Shown here: piece by piece, positions 51,536-60,091 of the stretch | Numbering within the stretch: position 1 is the stretch's first letter | Layout: each line of letters begins with the position of its first letter | Source: Oceanisphaera litoralis | GTDB taxonomy: Bacteria; Pseudomonadota; Gammaproteobacteria; Enterobacterales; Aeromonadaceae | DNA length: 64,000 bases | Assembly: GCF_016907015.1 (NCBI RefSeq) | Contig: NZ_JAFBBE010000010.1 | Location: 50,353-114,352 of the forward strand | Reading direction: 5' to 3' | Notes under the pieces: model-generated | Databases searched by the model: none | The model's input: only the letters and a program-made list of their open reading frames with translations | What the model was told of the DNA's origin: nothing | Program-made: the position numbers and the translations under genes

Positions 51536-52273
51536 TTAATGAGTCAGAAACTCGGCCAACCGCCGAGTCTGGGGATGGTCGAGCAGTCCGGCATCGCCGT
51601 ATTCCACCAGGCGGCCCTGTTCCAGATAGGCCACCTTGGTTGCCACGCGCCGGGCAAAACCGACTTCGTGGGTCACAATCACCTGGGTAATGCCGGTTTG
51701 TCCCAGTTGCAGTATGATCTCCGCCACTTCCTTGGTAATTTCCGGATCCAGGGCCGCCGTGGGTTCATCGAACAGCAGCACCGACGGATTCATCATCAGC
51801 GCCCGGGCGATGGCCACCCGCTGCTGCTGACCACCCGACAGCGCGCCCGGCCAGGCCTGGCGCTTATCACTCAGCTTGAGCTGGCTCAGCAGGTAACCGG
51901 CCTTGTCCTGCGCCTTGGTTTTATCCATGCCCAGCACCTTGAGCGGCGCTTCCAGCAGATTCTGTTCTACCGTCAGATGCGGCCACAGATGATATTGCTG
52001 AAATACCATGCCTACCTTGCCGCGCAGCTGCTGGGCTCTTTTCTGCAGCTGGCTCGAACGCGCATCGGGAAAGGAAAAATGCTCACCGGCGATGGTCAAC
52101 TGACCGGAATCCGGAATATCCAGCAGGTTAAGTAGCCGCAACAGAGAACTTTTGCCTGCTCCGCTTGGTCCAAGTAGCACTAATGTCTCTCCGGCATCGC
52201 ATTTAAGCGAAACCTGGCTTAAAATTTCCTGACCAGCCCAGGACTTGCAAATGCCGCTGAATTCTATGCCCAT
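51536..52273 (-). CDS. artP: Arginine ABC transporter ATP-binding protein ArtP
   Basis: A 245-residue ATPase with Walker A LGPSGAGKSSLLR, signature LSGGQQQRVAIARAL, and Walker B VLLFDEPTAALDPE. First gene of artPIQM, divergent from argR. A polar amino-acid family ATPase; the operon partners and argR context indicate arginine. Confidence 0.95.
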   Translation of the reverse strand: MGIEFSGICKSWAGQEILSQVSLKCDAGETLVLLGPSGAGKSSLLRLLNLLDIPDSGQLTIAGEHFSFPDARSSQLQKRAQQLRGKVGMVFQQYHLWPHLTVEQNLLEAPLKVLGMDKTKAQDKAGYLLSQLKLSDKRQAWPGALSGGQQQRVAIARALMMNPSVLLFDEPTAALDPEITKEVAEIILQLGQTGITQVIVTHEVGFARRVATKVAYLEQGRLVEYGDAGLLDHPQTRRLAEFLTH

Positions 52274-52333
52274 GCGCTATATTCACATCATTTGTCAGAG
52301 TGTTCGGCTGATTTTATTTTTCATTGATGTTAA

Positions 52334-52363
52334 TGCAAGCTAATTTTGCATCTTTATGCAAAA
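52334..52363. promoter_or_regulatory. Candidate ArgR operator between artP and argR
   Basis: A perfect 20-bp palindrome TTTTGCAT-CTTT-ATGCAAAA (52344-52363) follows the ARG-box layout (two 5-bp half-sites, AT-rich 4-bp centre) but with TGCAT in place of TGAAT. Another TGCA at 52334-52337 may start a second box. It lies in the 133-bp divergent gap and could control both artPIQM and argR. Confidence 0.55.
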
Positions 52364-52406
52364 TAAATGACTATTCCTTGATAAAAAATGACCACGGATA
52401 GACAAT

Positions 52407-52907
52407 ATGTCCCATTCAACCACGCTCGGTCGGCTGCAAAAAATGAACGAAAAGCAAGAACAACTGATCAAGGCCTTCAAGGCCCTGCTCAAGGAAGAAA
52501 GCTTCGGCTCCCAGGCAGAGATAGTGACTGCGCTGCAGGATCTGGGCTTCGACAATATCAACCAGTCCAAGGTTTCACGCATGCTGAGCAAGTTCGGCGC
52601 CGTGCGTACCCGCAATGCCAAGATGGAAATGGTCTATTGCCTGCCGATCGAACTGGGCGTGCCCACCAGTAGCAGCCAGTTGAAGAATCTGGTGCTGGAT
52701 GTAGGCCACAACAGTGCGCTGATCGTGATCCACACCAGTCCCGGTGCCGCCCAGCTGATTGCCCGTATGCTGGACTCGCTCGGCAAGGCCGAAGGTATTC
52801 TCGGCACCATCGCCGGCGATGACACCATCTTCATCACCCCCACCAACGACACCCCGATAGAAACCCTGTTCCAGAGCGTACTGGAGCTGTTCGAACAGTA
52901 CGTTTAA
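52407..52907 (+). CDS. argR: Arginine repressor ArgR
   Basis: Hexameric arginine-dependent transcription regulator. N-terminal winged helix with [22 protein letters not shown] and [33 protein letters not shown]-terminal arginine-binding domain with [18 protein letters not shown] and [11 protein letters not shown]. The start at 52407 gives 166 residues; ATG 52443 gives 154, closer to E. coli, but without a visible ribosome site. Confidence 0.97.
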   Translation: MSHSTTLGRLQKMNEKQEQLIKAFKALLKEESFGSQAEIVTALQDLGFDNINQSKVSRMLSKFGAVRTRNAKMEMVYCLPIELGVPTSSSQLKNLVLDVGHNSALIVIHTSPGAAQLIARMLDSLGKAEGILGTIAGDDTIFITPTNDTPIETLFQSVLELFEQYV

Positions 52908-52929
52908 GCAAAAAATCATGGTGAGGCGA

Positions 52930-52979
52930 GAGGAGTAAGGTGAGCCCTGCATCTACTTTATCCCTTACCCTTACTCCTC
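52930..52979 (+). terminator. Hairpin after argR built from low-complexity inverted repeat
   Basis: Arms GAGGAGTAAGG / CCTTACTCCTC enclose a 28-nt loop 23 bp after the argR stop; wider flanks GGTGAGG and CCTCACC extend the pairing. No U-tract follows, so intrinsic termination is uncertain. Similar sequences occur at 60527-60594. Confidence 0.5.
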
Positions 52980-53008
52980 ACCATCGATGCTTTGTTTACA
53001 GTACCTAG

Positions 53009-53068
53009 GGTCGATTTCAATCGACCGGGGCATGACACCGAGCCCTGAGCGGTCGAATAAATTCGACC
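53009..53068. repeat. Paired palindromes in the argR/DyP gap
   Basis: Two perfect palindromic hairpins, GGTCGATT-TC-AATCGACC (53009-53026) and GGTCGAA-TAAA-TTCGACC (53051-53068), flank a 24-bp spacer, with the outer triplets making the pair an inverted unit. This is the layout of REP/BIME-type dispersed elements. No gene is present in the 207-bp gap. Confidence 0.8.
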
Positions 53069-53114
53069 CTACGCCCCCTCGATGTCCCCTCACGCCTCAC
53101 CATCAACGCTGTAT

Positions 53115-54029
53115 TTACAAGTCCCCCTGCATCGCCAGCCACTCTTCCGAAGGCGCGAAGAAAGCGGCACCGGTTTCGGCCTGGGTAAAGAGTGTCAGGT
53201 GATCGAAGTGTCCGGCGTCGTCGGGCTGATACATGTTTTCCAGCATGCGGGTAAAGTGCAGCGGCGTGTGGCAGCAGGAGACAAACACCAGGCCCTGTGC
53301 GGCGGCCGTGCCCCAGGGCATGCTCTGGCGCAGAATCTCCATGCCGTTGCCCGCGGCGTCCTTGAGGCTGGTCCTCCGGGTGTGGGCCGTCGGGGCCTTC
53401 CGGGCCGACTCGTACTCGATATTGTCGGACTTGGTGCGGCCATAGATATCTTCCTGTGCCTTCACCGCCAGCTTCTGCCAGCGGGTCATCTTGTGCCGGT
53501 AGCGCTGCACATGGAGGTAACTGCCATCGGCGAAGCGCCCCTCGCCCACCAGCGCCACTTCGGCTCTGTCGTCACCCTGGGGGTTTTCGGTGCCGTCCAC
53601 AAAACCGGTCATGTCACGGCCGTCGAGATAACGAAAGCCCTGGCGTTCCTCTTGCAGTTCAACCTTGCCCGCCAGCAGGGCCATTACCCGCTGCACGGCG
53701 ATATAGGCCACGTCCAGCCGGTCGGCCCGCAGCTGAAAGAACAGATCGAAGGGGGTTTCGGGCGCGATGCGCTGACCTTGCTGCTGCGCCGGAAAGGGCA
53801 TCAGCTCCGCCGGGCGTGCACCGGGATAAAGCTCATCCCAGGCTTCGTTGCCCACCGCCACCACACCGGAAAAGGCCGCATCCGGATAGTCCTGTCGCAG
53901 TCCCTGCCACAGGGCCGGTATCTCGGCCAGAGCGGCTCGTACCGCCTCGAAGCGATGGGGACGGATCTCGAACATCAGGTAATGGGCATGAAGATTGGGT
54001 TCGGCGCAAATACCGGCTTGTGCTGTCAT
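53115..54029 (-). CDS. DyP-type haem peroxidase (YfeX-like)
   Basis: A 304-residue dye-decolourising peroxidase family protein with the hallmark GFVDGTENP at 142-150 (catalytic Asp145), a proximal His expected in the TAHTRRTSLKD region, and the C-terminal GLVFVSCCHTPLHFTRMLENM. No twin-arginine signal is present, so it is predicted cytoplasmic. The start at 54029 (MTAQAGICAEPNLHAHY) fits the family; a longer frame to 54182 has no support. It neighbours an iron transporter, but transcription would be separate. Confidence 0.93.
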   Translation of the reverse strand: MTAQAGICAEPNLHAHYLMFEIRPHRFEAVRAALAEIPALWQGLRQDYPDAAFSGVVAVGNEAWDELYPGARPAELMPFPAQQQGQRIAPETPFDLFFQLRADRLDVAYIAVQRVMALLAGKVELQEERQGFRYLDGRDMTGFVDGTENPQGDDRAEVALVGEGRFADGSYLHVQRYRHKMTRWQKLAVKAQEDIYGRTKSDNIEYESARKAPTAHTRRTSLKDAAGNGMEILRQSMPWGTAAAQGLVFVSCCHTPLHFTRMLENMYQPDDAGHFDHLTLFTQAETGAAFFAPSEEWLAMQGDL

Positions 54030-54078
54030 CGTCTGCTCTTCCGTTGCTTCGAAAAAGACCAGTATAACGACAAAAACA

Positions 54079-54100
54079 GGGACTGGGGATCGGGGACTGG
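54079..54100. repeat. Low-complexity GGGACTGGGGAT repeat, copy 1
   Basis: GGGACTGGGGATCGGGGACTGG closely resembles the sequence at 62626-62654. It lies in the 195-bp gap between fbpC and the DyP gene, which otherwise shows only a short palindrome GAATGAGCGAAGCGAATTC at about 54116-54134. Confidence 0.6.
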
Positions 54101-54224
54101 CAGAAAGCAGGTTGCGAATGAGCGAAGCGAATTCCAACATGGCGTCGCCAGCCCGATGTGGGGACTCGTTCCTCGTCCACAACCCAGGCTCCCGGGCCGA
54201 GACTCAAATCACGAATCCCCGGGG

Positions 54225-55286
54225 TCAGGCCACGGCGCGCTGGCCTTCGGAGTCGGGAAAGAAGGTCAGGGCATGAGGCAGCACCTTCACATTGACCTGG
54301 CTGACGGCGGGTAATGGCTCGTTGATACTCACTTCCAGCTGCAGGCTCTGGCACTCCACCACACAGCGGGTATGGGTGCCGAGAAACTGCTGCTCCAGCA
54401 CCCGGCCATTGCCCTTTTCGGTCAGCGACAGCTGGATTTGCCGTGGGCGCAGCATCAGCTGACCATGGGTGCCGGGGTCGGCGTTCAGTGCCGCCTGACT
54501 CACGATGGGACCCATGGCCGTCAGCAGGGTACTGTTGTCGAGCACGGTCGCGGGCACATAGTTGGCCTGGCCGAGAAAGTCGGCCACGAAACGGCTTTGC
54601 GGATGCTGATACAGGGTTTGCGGCCGCCCCACCTGCTCGATATGACCGGCCCGGAACAGCGCCAGCCGATCGGAGAAGGCGAAGGCCTCTTCCTTGCTGT
54701 GGGTAACGAAGATGGCACTGATCCCCTGCCCCTTGAGCAGATCCCGGATTTCACCGATCAGCCGCATCCGCACTTGGGTATCGATGTTGGAGAAGGGTTC
54801 GTCGAGCAACATCAGTCCCGGCTGGCAGATCATGGCCCGGGCAATGGCGACCCGCTGCTGCTGGCCACCGGACAGCTGATGCGGGTAACGCGCACCCAGA
54901 GCCGCCAGATTCACCAGCTCCAGCACCTCGGCAACCCGGGCCTTGATGCGCACCTTGTTGCTTTCCTTGCTTTGCAGGCCGAAGGCCACGTTCTGCGCCA
55001 CCGTCAGATGCGGAAACAGCGCATAATCCTGAAAAATCATGCCGATATTGCGCCGCTCGGGTACGACTTCCACCCCCTTGCCGTTCATCTGCCGGCCATG
55101 GATATGAATCTCTCCCCGGGTTACCGGCAGCAAGCCCGCCACCGCCTTCAGCAGTGTGGTCTTGCCACAGCCACTGGCGCCCAGCAGACACATGATTTCA
55201 TTTTCGGCCACCTGCAACGACAGGTCATCCAGTATGGGGTTACCGTTATAACTACAGCAAATGCCGTTTACATCCAATGCCGCCAT
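54225..55286 (-). CDS. fbpC: Ferric iron ABC transporter, ATP-binding protein
   Basis: A 353-residue ATPase: Walker A LLGASGCGKTT (about 34-44), Q-loop MIFQDYALFPHLTVAQNVAFGL, signature LSGGQQQRVAIARAM, Walker B LMLLDEPFSN and a C-terminal TOBE/OB region (MLRPRQIQLSL). The start ATG shares one base with the fbpB stop (TGATG). The same frame stays open upstream across fbpB for GC-composition reasons; that part is not protein. Confidence 0.93.
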   Translation of the reverse strand: MAALDVNGICCSYNGNPILDDLSLQVAENEIMCLLGASGCGKTTLLKAVAGLLPVTRGEIHIHGRQMNGKGVEVVPERRNIGMIFQDYALFPHLTVAQNVAFGLQSKESNKVRIKARVAEVLELVNLAALGARYPHQLSGGQQQRVAIARAMICQPGLMLLDEPFSNIDTQVRMRLIGEIRDLLKGQGISAIFVTHSKEEAFAFSDRLALFRAGHIEQVGRPQTLYQHPQSRFVADFLGQANYVPATVLDNSTLLTAMGPIVSQAALNADPGTHGQLMLRPRQIQLSLTEKGNGRVLEQQFLGTHTRCVVECQSLQLEVSINEPLPAVSQVNVKVLPHALTFFPDSEGQRAVA

Positions 55287-56908
55287 CAGTGATGCTGCTC
55301 CAGTGATCGATTCAGGAAAATCAGCGGTATCAGTCCCACCAGCACGATGACGATGGCGGGCAGGGCCCCCACCTCCAGCTGCTCGTCGGACACAAACTGA
55401 TATACATAGGTCGCCAGGGTCTGAAAGTTGAACGGCCGCAGCAGCAGGGCCGCCGGCAGTTCTTTCATGCATTCGATAAACACCAGCAGGGCGCCGGCCA
55501 GCATGCCCTTGCGGATCAGCGGCATGTGTACCTTCATCATCATGGCGCCCGGACCATAGCCCATGGTCTGGGTCACCATGTCCAGCGACGGCGACACCTT
55601 GCCGAGGCTGCTTTCCACCGCTCCCACCGCCATGGCGCCGAAGCGGACCAGATAACCGAAGGCGATGGCGGTCATGGTGCCGGTCAGCAGCAGACCGGGC
55701 TCGCTCATTCCCAGCCACAGGGCCAGATCGTTGATGGCAAAATCGAGGCTGGTCAGGGGCACCAGTACCCCGATGGCCAGCACGGTACCGGGCAGTGCAT
55801 AGCCCATGCTGGCCAGCCGCATCGGCAGTACCGTGTAGGTTTTTCCGGTCAACCGGTGCGTCATGCCCAGCAGCAGGGCGATGAACAGCGCCAGCCCGGC
55901 CACCAGGGTCGAGAGTATCAGGCTGTTGATGCTGTATTCGAAGAAACGGGCATTCCAGGCCTGTTCGAAATAATGCAGGGCGTGATAACAGAGAATGACG
56001 AAGGGCAACAGGAAGCCCACCGCCACCAGTCCCCAGCAAAACGCCAGGGCGCCCCATTTCGATACGCCGCTCAGTCGATAACCGGTTTCCTGTTCGTGCC
56101 CCATGCCCTTCTGAAACACCTGCTGGCGCTTGCGGCTGATGCGCTCGACACTCAGCAGCAGCATCAACACCAGCAGCATCATGGCGGCGATTTTGGCGGC
56201 GGCATTGAGGCTGCCATAACCCAGCCAGGTATCGTACACCGCCGTGGTCAGGGTGTTGACCGCGAAGAAGTTGACGGTGCCGAAGTCGGCCAGGGTTTCC
56301 ATTGCCACCAATGACAGCCCCACCGCGATCGAGGGCCGCGCCAGCGGCAGGCTGACCCGCTTGAAACTCTGCCAGGGCGTGCATCCCAGCAGACGGCTGG
56401 ACTGGATCAGGCTGGTGGACTGCTCGAGAAAGGCGGTACGGGCCAGCAGATAGACATAGGGATACAGCACCAGCCCCAGCATCAGGGCGGCGCCGCCCAG
56501 GGTACGAATGGCCGGAAAATAATAATCGGCAGCCGACTGCCAGCCAAACCACTGGCGCAGCGTGCCCTGCACCGGACCGGAAAAGTCCAGCAGGTCGGTA
56601 TAAACGAAGGCGACGATATAGGAAGGCATGGCCAGGGGCAGGATCAGCGCCCACTGCAGCCAGCGTTTGCCGGGCAGCTCGCACATCGCCATCAGCCAGG
56701 CGGCGGGCACCCCGCACAACAGGCTGAACACCATGACCAGCAACACCAGCCAGAAGGTATTGTTGATATACGCAGGAAGCACCGTGCCCCACAGATGACG
56801 GAAGAGGTCTTCTGCGGGTAACAGTGCTTCATATAATAGTGCCATCACAGGCAAGGTCAGCAGCAAAGCCAGGGCCCAACTGCCGACCGTCCAACCAGGT
56901 CTTTTCAT
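55286..56908 (-). CDS. fbpB: Ferric iron ABC transporter, fused permease
   Basis: A 540-residue permease with about twelve membrane spans arranged as two homologous halves, each with an EAA loop (SSRLLGCTPWQSFKRVSLPLARPSI near residue 190 and TQTMGYGPGAMMMKVHMPLIRKGML near 455). This fused form is typical of FbpB/SfuB/HitB. Coupled to fbpC by a 1-bp overlap. Confidence 0.93.
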   Translation of the reverse strand: MKRPGWTVGSWALALLLTLPVMALLYEALLPAEDLFRHLWGTVLPAYINNTFWLVLLVMVFSLLCGVPAAWLMAMCELPGKRWLQWALILPLAMPSYIVAFVYTDLLDFSGPVQGTLRQWFGWQSAADYYFPAIRTLGGAALMLGLVLYPYVYLLARTAFLEQSTSLIQSSRLLGCTPWQSFKRVSLPLARPSIAVGLSLVAMETLADFGTVNFFAVNTLTTAVYDTWLGYGSLNAAAKIAAMMLLVLMLLLSVERISRKRQQVFQKGMGHEQETGYRLSGVSKWGALAFCWGLVAVGFLLPFVILCYHALHYFEQAWNARFFEYSINSLILSTLVAGLALFIALLLGMTHRLTGKTYTVLPMRLASMGYALPGTVLAIGVLVPLTSLDFAINDLALWLGMSEPGLLLTGTMTAIAFGYLVRFGAMAVGAVESSLGKVSPSLDMVTQTMGYGPGAMMMKVHMPLIRKGMLAGALLVFIECMKELPAALLLRPFNFQTLATYVYQFVSDEQLEVGALPAIVIVLVGLIPLIFLNRSLEQHH

Positions 56909-56942
56909 CTACAACTCGGAACGGGGGCCAACCCCCGTCTTT

Positions 56943-57956
56943 TTACAGATCGTATTGGACTTCGTCCATCAATTGCACCGCTTCTTTGGCATGTTTTGCC
57001 ACATCGCTCAGCGGACGGGTGTCGGACTTGAAGTCACCCCAGCTCTTCACCAGCGCGGACGGCTCCACGCCGGGCTTGACCGGATACTCGTGGTTGACGG
57101 ACGCATACAGGTGCTGCGCTTCGTCACCGGACAGGAATTCCATCAACTTGACGGCGGCATCCTTGTTCTTGGCATGCTTGGCCAGCGCCACGGCAGAGAT
57201 GTTGACGTGAGTGCCGCGATCCGCCTGATTGGGGAAGTTGATATAGGCGGATTCGGCCCATTCGCGCTGCTTGTCATCGGTCAGCATGACACCGTAGTAG
57301 TAGCTGTTGCCCAGGGCATAATCACAGACGCCGTCCCGGATGGCCTTGATCTGATCCCGGTCACCGCCCTGGGGCTTCTGCGCCAGGTTGGCTTTCACGC
57401 CTTCGAGCCAGGTCTTAGTGTACTCGGCGCCGTGCTCGTCAATCATGGAGGCCGTCAGCGCCACATTGTAGGGGTGCTTGCCGCTACGGGTACAGATTTT
57501 ACCCTTGTATTTGGGATCGGCCAGCTCTTCATAGCTGATGTCGTCACGCTTGCCGACCCGCTCTACCGAACTGTAGATGGCGCGGGCGCGGGTGGTGAGG
57601 GCAAACCACTTGCCGTCTGCATCGCGGTACTGGGCCGGAATGTTCTCTTCCAGTACCTGGCTGTCCACCGACTGGGTCAGATCCTTGTCGACGACGTCCA
57701 TCAGGCGGCTGACGTCCACGGTCAGCACCAGATCCGCCGGTGACAGACGGCCTTCGCGCTGCAGACGTTCCCCCATACCGTCCTTGATGTACACCACATT
57801 GACGTCGATACCGGTTTCCTTGGTAAAGGTGTCGATGATCGGCGCGATCAGAAAATCCTGGCGATTGGAGTAAACATTAACTTCTTCGGCAAAGGCCTGG
57901 CTGGTGAAACTGGCAACCAGCAACGCCGCCGACGACAGGAAAAATTTCTTAGACAT
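56943..57956 (-). CDS. fbpA: Periplasmic ferric iron-binding protein
   Basis: A 337-residue solute-binding protein of the transferrin-like FbpA group. Signal peptide SKKFFLSSAALLVASFTSQAFA, then EEVNVYSNRQDFLIAPIIDTF, and the conserved adjacent tyrosines YALGNSYYYGVM that bind Fe3+. Start at 57956, with a further ATG at 57959. First gene of fbpABC, 34 bp from fbpB, behind a promoter with a Fur-like site. Confidence 0.95.
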   Translation of the reverse strand: MSKKFFLSSAALLVASFTSQAFAEEVNVYSNRQDFLIAPIIDTFTKETGIDVNVVYIKDGMGERLQREGRLSPADLVLTVDVSRLMDVVDKDLTQSVDSQVLEENIPAQYRDADGKWFALTTRARAIYSSVERVGKRDDISYEELADPKYKGKICTRSGKHPYNVALTASMIDEHGAEYTKTWLEGVKANLAQKPQGGDRDQIKAIRDGVCDYALGNSYYYGVMLTDDKQREWAESAYINFPNQADRGTHVNISAVALAKHAKNKDAAVKLMEFLSGDEAQHLYASVNHEYPVKPGVEPSALVKSWGDFKSDTRPLSDVAKHAKEAVQLMDEVQYDL

Positions 57957-57978
57957 CATCCAGATCCATTTAGTTGAG

Positions 57979-58027
57979 TGAGAATAATTAACGTTTAGAA
58001 TTATACTCAGAGATGATTCGGAATCAA
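57979..58027 (-). promoter_or_regulatory. fbpA promoter and probable Fur-binding site
   Basis: Minus strand: -35 TTGATT (58022-58027), 16-bp spacer, -10 TATAAT (58000-58005). Just downstream, over the expected transcription start, lies an AATTATTCTCA element whose reverse complement TGAGAATAATT (57979-57989) fits the left part of the Vibrio/enteric Fur consensus (TGANAATNATT); the other half is poor. Confidence 0.6.
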
Positions 58028-58129
58028 TAAGCAATTGGCATCCAAATAGTAAAAGTTTTCATCCTCAACATTATTACTTCTTCGGGCCGAGCCGTCCTTG
58101 CGCCGGATCGGCTACCAGACAAAAAAGAA

Positions 58130-58151
58130 GGGGAGGCCCCATGGCCTCCCC
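58130..58151 (-). terminator. Intrinsic terminator downstream of amtB
   Basis: Perfect 9-bp arms GGGGAGGCC / GGCCTCCCC around CCAT, then TTCTTTTTTG on the minus strand. It lies about 185 bp past the amtB stop, so the glnK-amtB transcript would have a long 3' UTR. Confidence 0.85.
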
Positions 58152-58186
58152 TGACGACTGATAAACTGCCTGAACCTTCTGTTTCC

Positions 58187-58236
58187 ATTCCCGCGAAGGC
58201 GGGAATCCAGTGCCATGGCTCTCCGCCTTCGCGGAG
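58187..58236. repeat. Double hairpin of the ATTCCCGC-GAAG-GCGGGAAT type
   Basis: Perfect 8-bp arms ATTCCCGC / GCGGGAAT (58187-58206) followed by CTCCGC-CTTC-GCGGAG (58221-58236). The first hairpin is of a kind found dispersed in many proteobacterial genomes. It lies in the 380-bp gap between fbpA and amtB, which also contains the amtB terminator and the fbpA promoter but no gene. Confidence 0.8.
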
Positions 58237-58336
58237 ATGACCCGCCTAAACGGCGGCATCATTGATTAGTCGGTGATAAATATGAGCTACCGTCAAACCA
58301 TGCCCCGTCAAACCATGGCCGTTATAACAACGGTGC

Positions 58337-59563
58337 TCAGTTCTGTTTCACGGTCACAAATTCGGGATAGGCATCGATGCCGCAGTCGATCATGTCCATG
58401 CCGGACATTTCTTCTTCCTCGGTCACCCGAATACCCATCACCTGTTTCAGCACATACCACACCAGCAGGCTGGCGAGGAATACCCAGGCGCCAATCACCA
58501 GGATACCGGTCAACTGGGCCCACAGGGTGGCATCGGCATTGGCCACCGGCACCAGCAGCAGGCCGAAGATACCGCAGACACCGTGCACCGAGATGGCGCC
58601 AACAGGATCGTCTATGCGCAGCTTGTCCAGCACCACTATGGCATAGACCACCAGTATGCCCGCCAGCAGGCCGATGGCAGCACCCCACAGATGACCGGGC
58701 GACAGGGGATCGGCGGTAATGGCCACCAGACCGGCCAGGGCGCCGTTGAGCACCATGGTCAGATCGGCCTTGCCCCAGGTCAGTTTGGTGACCACCAGGG
58801 CACCGATGGCGCCGGCGGCGGCGGCGGCGTTGGTGTTGACGAAGATCCTGGCCACGGCGGTCGAGTTTTCCACATCGGACAGCAACAGCTGTGAGCCACC
58901 GTTAAAGCCGAACCAGCCCATCCATAGAATAAAGGTACCCAGGGTCGCCAGCGGCATGTTGGAGCCGGGGATCGGATGAATGGAACCGTTCTTGCCGTAT
59001 TTGCCTTTACGGGCACCCAACAGCAGCACCCCGGCCAGGGCCGCGCAGGCACCGGCCATATGCACTATGCCGGAGCCGGCAAAGTCGAAGAAGCCCCATT
59101 CAGACAGAAAACCGCCCCCCCAGGTCCAGTAGCCTTCCAGCGGATAGATGAAGGCGGTCAGTACCACCGAGAACGCCAGGAAGGCCCACAGCTTCATGCG
59201 CTCGGCCACGGCCCCGGAGACGATGGACATGGCGGTGGCGACAAACACCACCTGAAAGAAGAAGTCGGCTTCCAGCGCATGGTCGGCGTCACCGGCCTGG
59301 CTGCCAATCAGGCCACCCAGGCTCGGCAGCCAGCCACCTTCGGCATTGTCCACATACATGATGTGATAACCCACCAGCAGGTACATGGTGCAGGCAATGG
59401 CAAACAACAGAATATTCTTGGTCAGGATTTCGGTGGTGTTCTTGGCGCGCACCAGGCCGGCCTCCAGCATGGCAAACCCCGCCGCCATCCACATCACCAG
59501 TACGCCGGACATCAGGAAATAAAAGGTGTCCAGGGCAAACTTCATTTCGGTTAAGGTATCCAT
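58337..59563 (-). CDS. amtB: Ammonium transporter AmtB
   Basis: Trimeric ammonia/ammonium channel, 408 residues, about eleven spans. The pore histidines are visible in SGIVHMAGACAALAG and SVHGVCGIFG; the N-terminus MWMAAGFAMLEAGLVRAKN is typical. No signal sequence is evident. It ends with MDMIDCGIDAYPE in a C-terminal tail that GlnK would contact. Downstream of glnK in one operon, 15 bp apart. Confidence 0.96.
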   Translation of the reverse strand: MDTLTEMKFALDTFYFLMSGVLVMWMAAGFAMLEAGLVRAKNTTEILTKNILLFAIACTMYLLVGYHIMYVDNAEGGWLPSLGGLIGSQAGDADHALEADFFFQVVFVATAMSIVSGAVAERMKLWAFLAFSVVLTAFIYPLEGYWTWGGGFLSEWGFFDFAGSGIVHMAGACAALAGVLLLGARKGKYGKNGSIHPIPGSNMPLATLGTFILWMGWFGFNGGSQLLLSDVENSTAVARIFVNTNAAAAAGAIGALVVTKLTWGKADLTMVLNGALAGLVAITADPLSPGHLWGAAIGLLAGILVVYAIVVLDKLRIDDPVGAISVHGVCGIFGLLLVPVANADATLWAQLTGILVIGAWVFLASLLVWYVLKQVMGIRVTEEEEMSGMDMIDCGIDAYPEFVTVKQN

Positions 59564-59578
59564 TATGCTCTCCCTCGC

Positions 59579-59953
<375 letters not shown>

Positions 59954-59954
59954 C

Positions 59955-59970
59955 TACAAGCATCGTGCCA
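59955..59970 (-). promoter_or_regulatory. Sigma-54 promoter of glnK-amtB
   Basis: Minus strand TGGCAC-GATGC-TTGTA: GG at -24 and a GT in place of GC at -12, correct 5-bp spacing to the consensus TGGCAC-N5-TTGCW. The start of transcription would lie about 26 nt upstream of the glnK ATG. Confidence 0.82.
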
Positions 59971-60063
59971 GTTTTATTATTCTTTTATTTTCAATGATTT
60001 AAACTGGCATGACAGGATAATTTAAGCGTCGTGATATGATGCTGGTGCAGTCGATACACTAAA

Positions 60064-60080
60064 GGCACCAAGATGGTGCA
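60064..60080. promoter_or_regulatory. NtrC-type enhancer site for glnK
   Basis: G-GCACC-AAGA-TGGTGC-A matches the NtrC palindrome TGCACC-N4-TGGTGCA at all but the first base. A second TGGTGCA half-site lies at 60043-60049. The two are about 85-120 bp upstream of the sigma-54 promoter, the distance normal for an enhancer. The site also lies just upstream of the divergent arfB. Confidence 0.8.
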
Positions 60081-60091
60081 ATGGAGTTACC

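Noticed and set aside
54225..56792. An 855-codon open frame covering fbpC and most of fbpB
   Set aside because: Only its last 353 codons (from 55286) are the transporter ATPase. The upstream part reads fbpB in the wrong frame and is low in complexity (Gly/Ala/Arg-rich), an effect of high GC.
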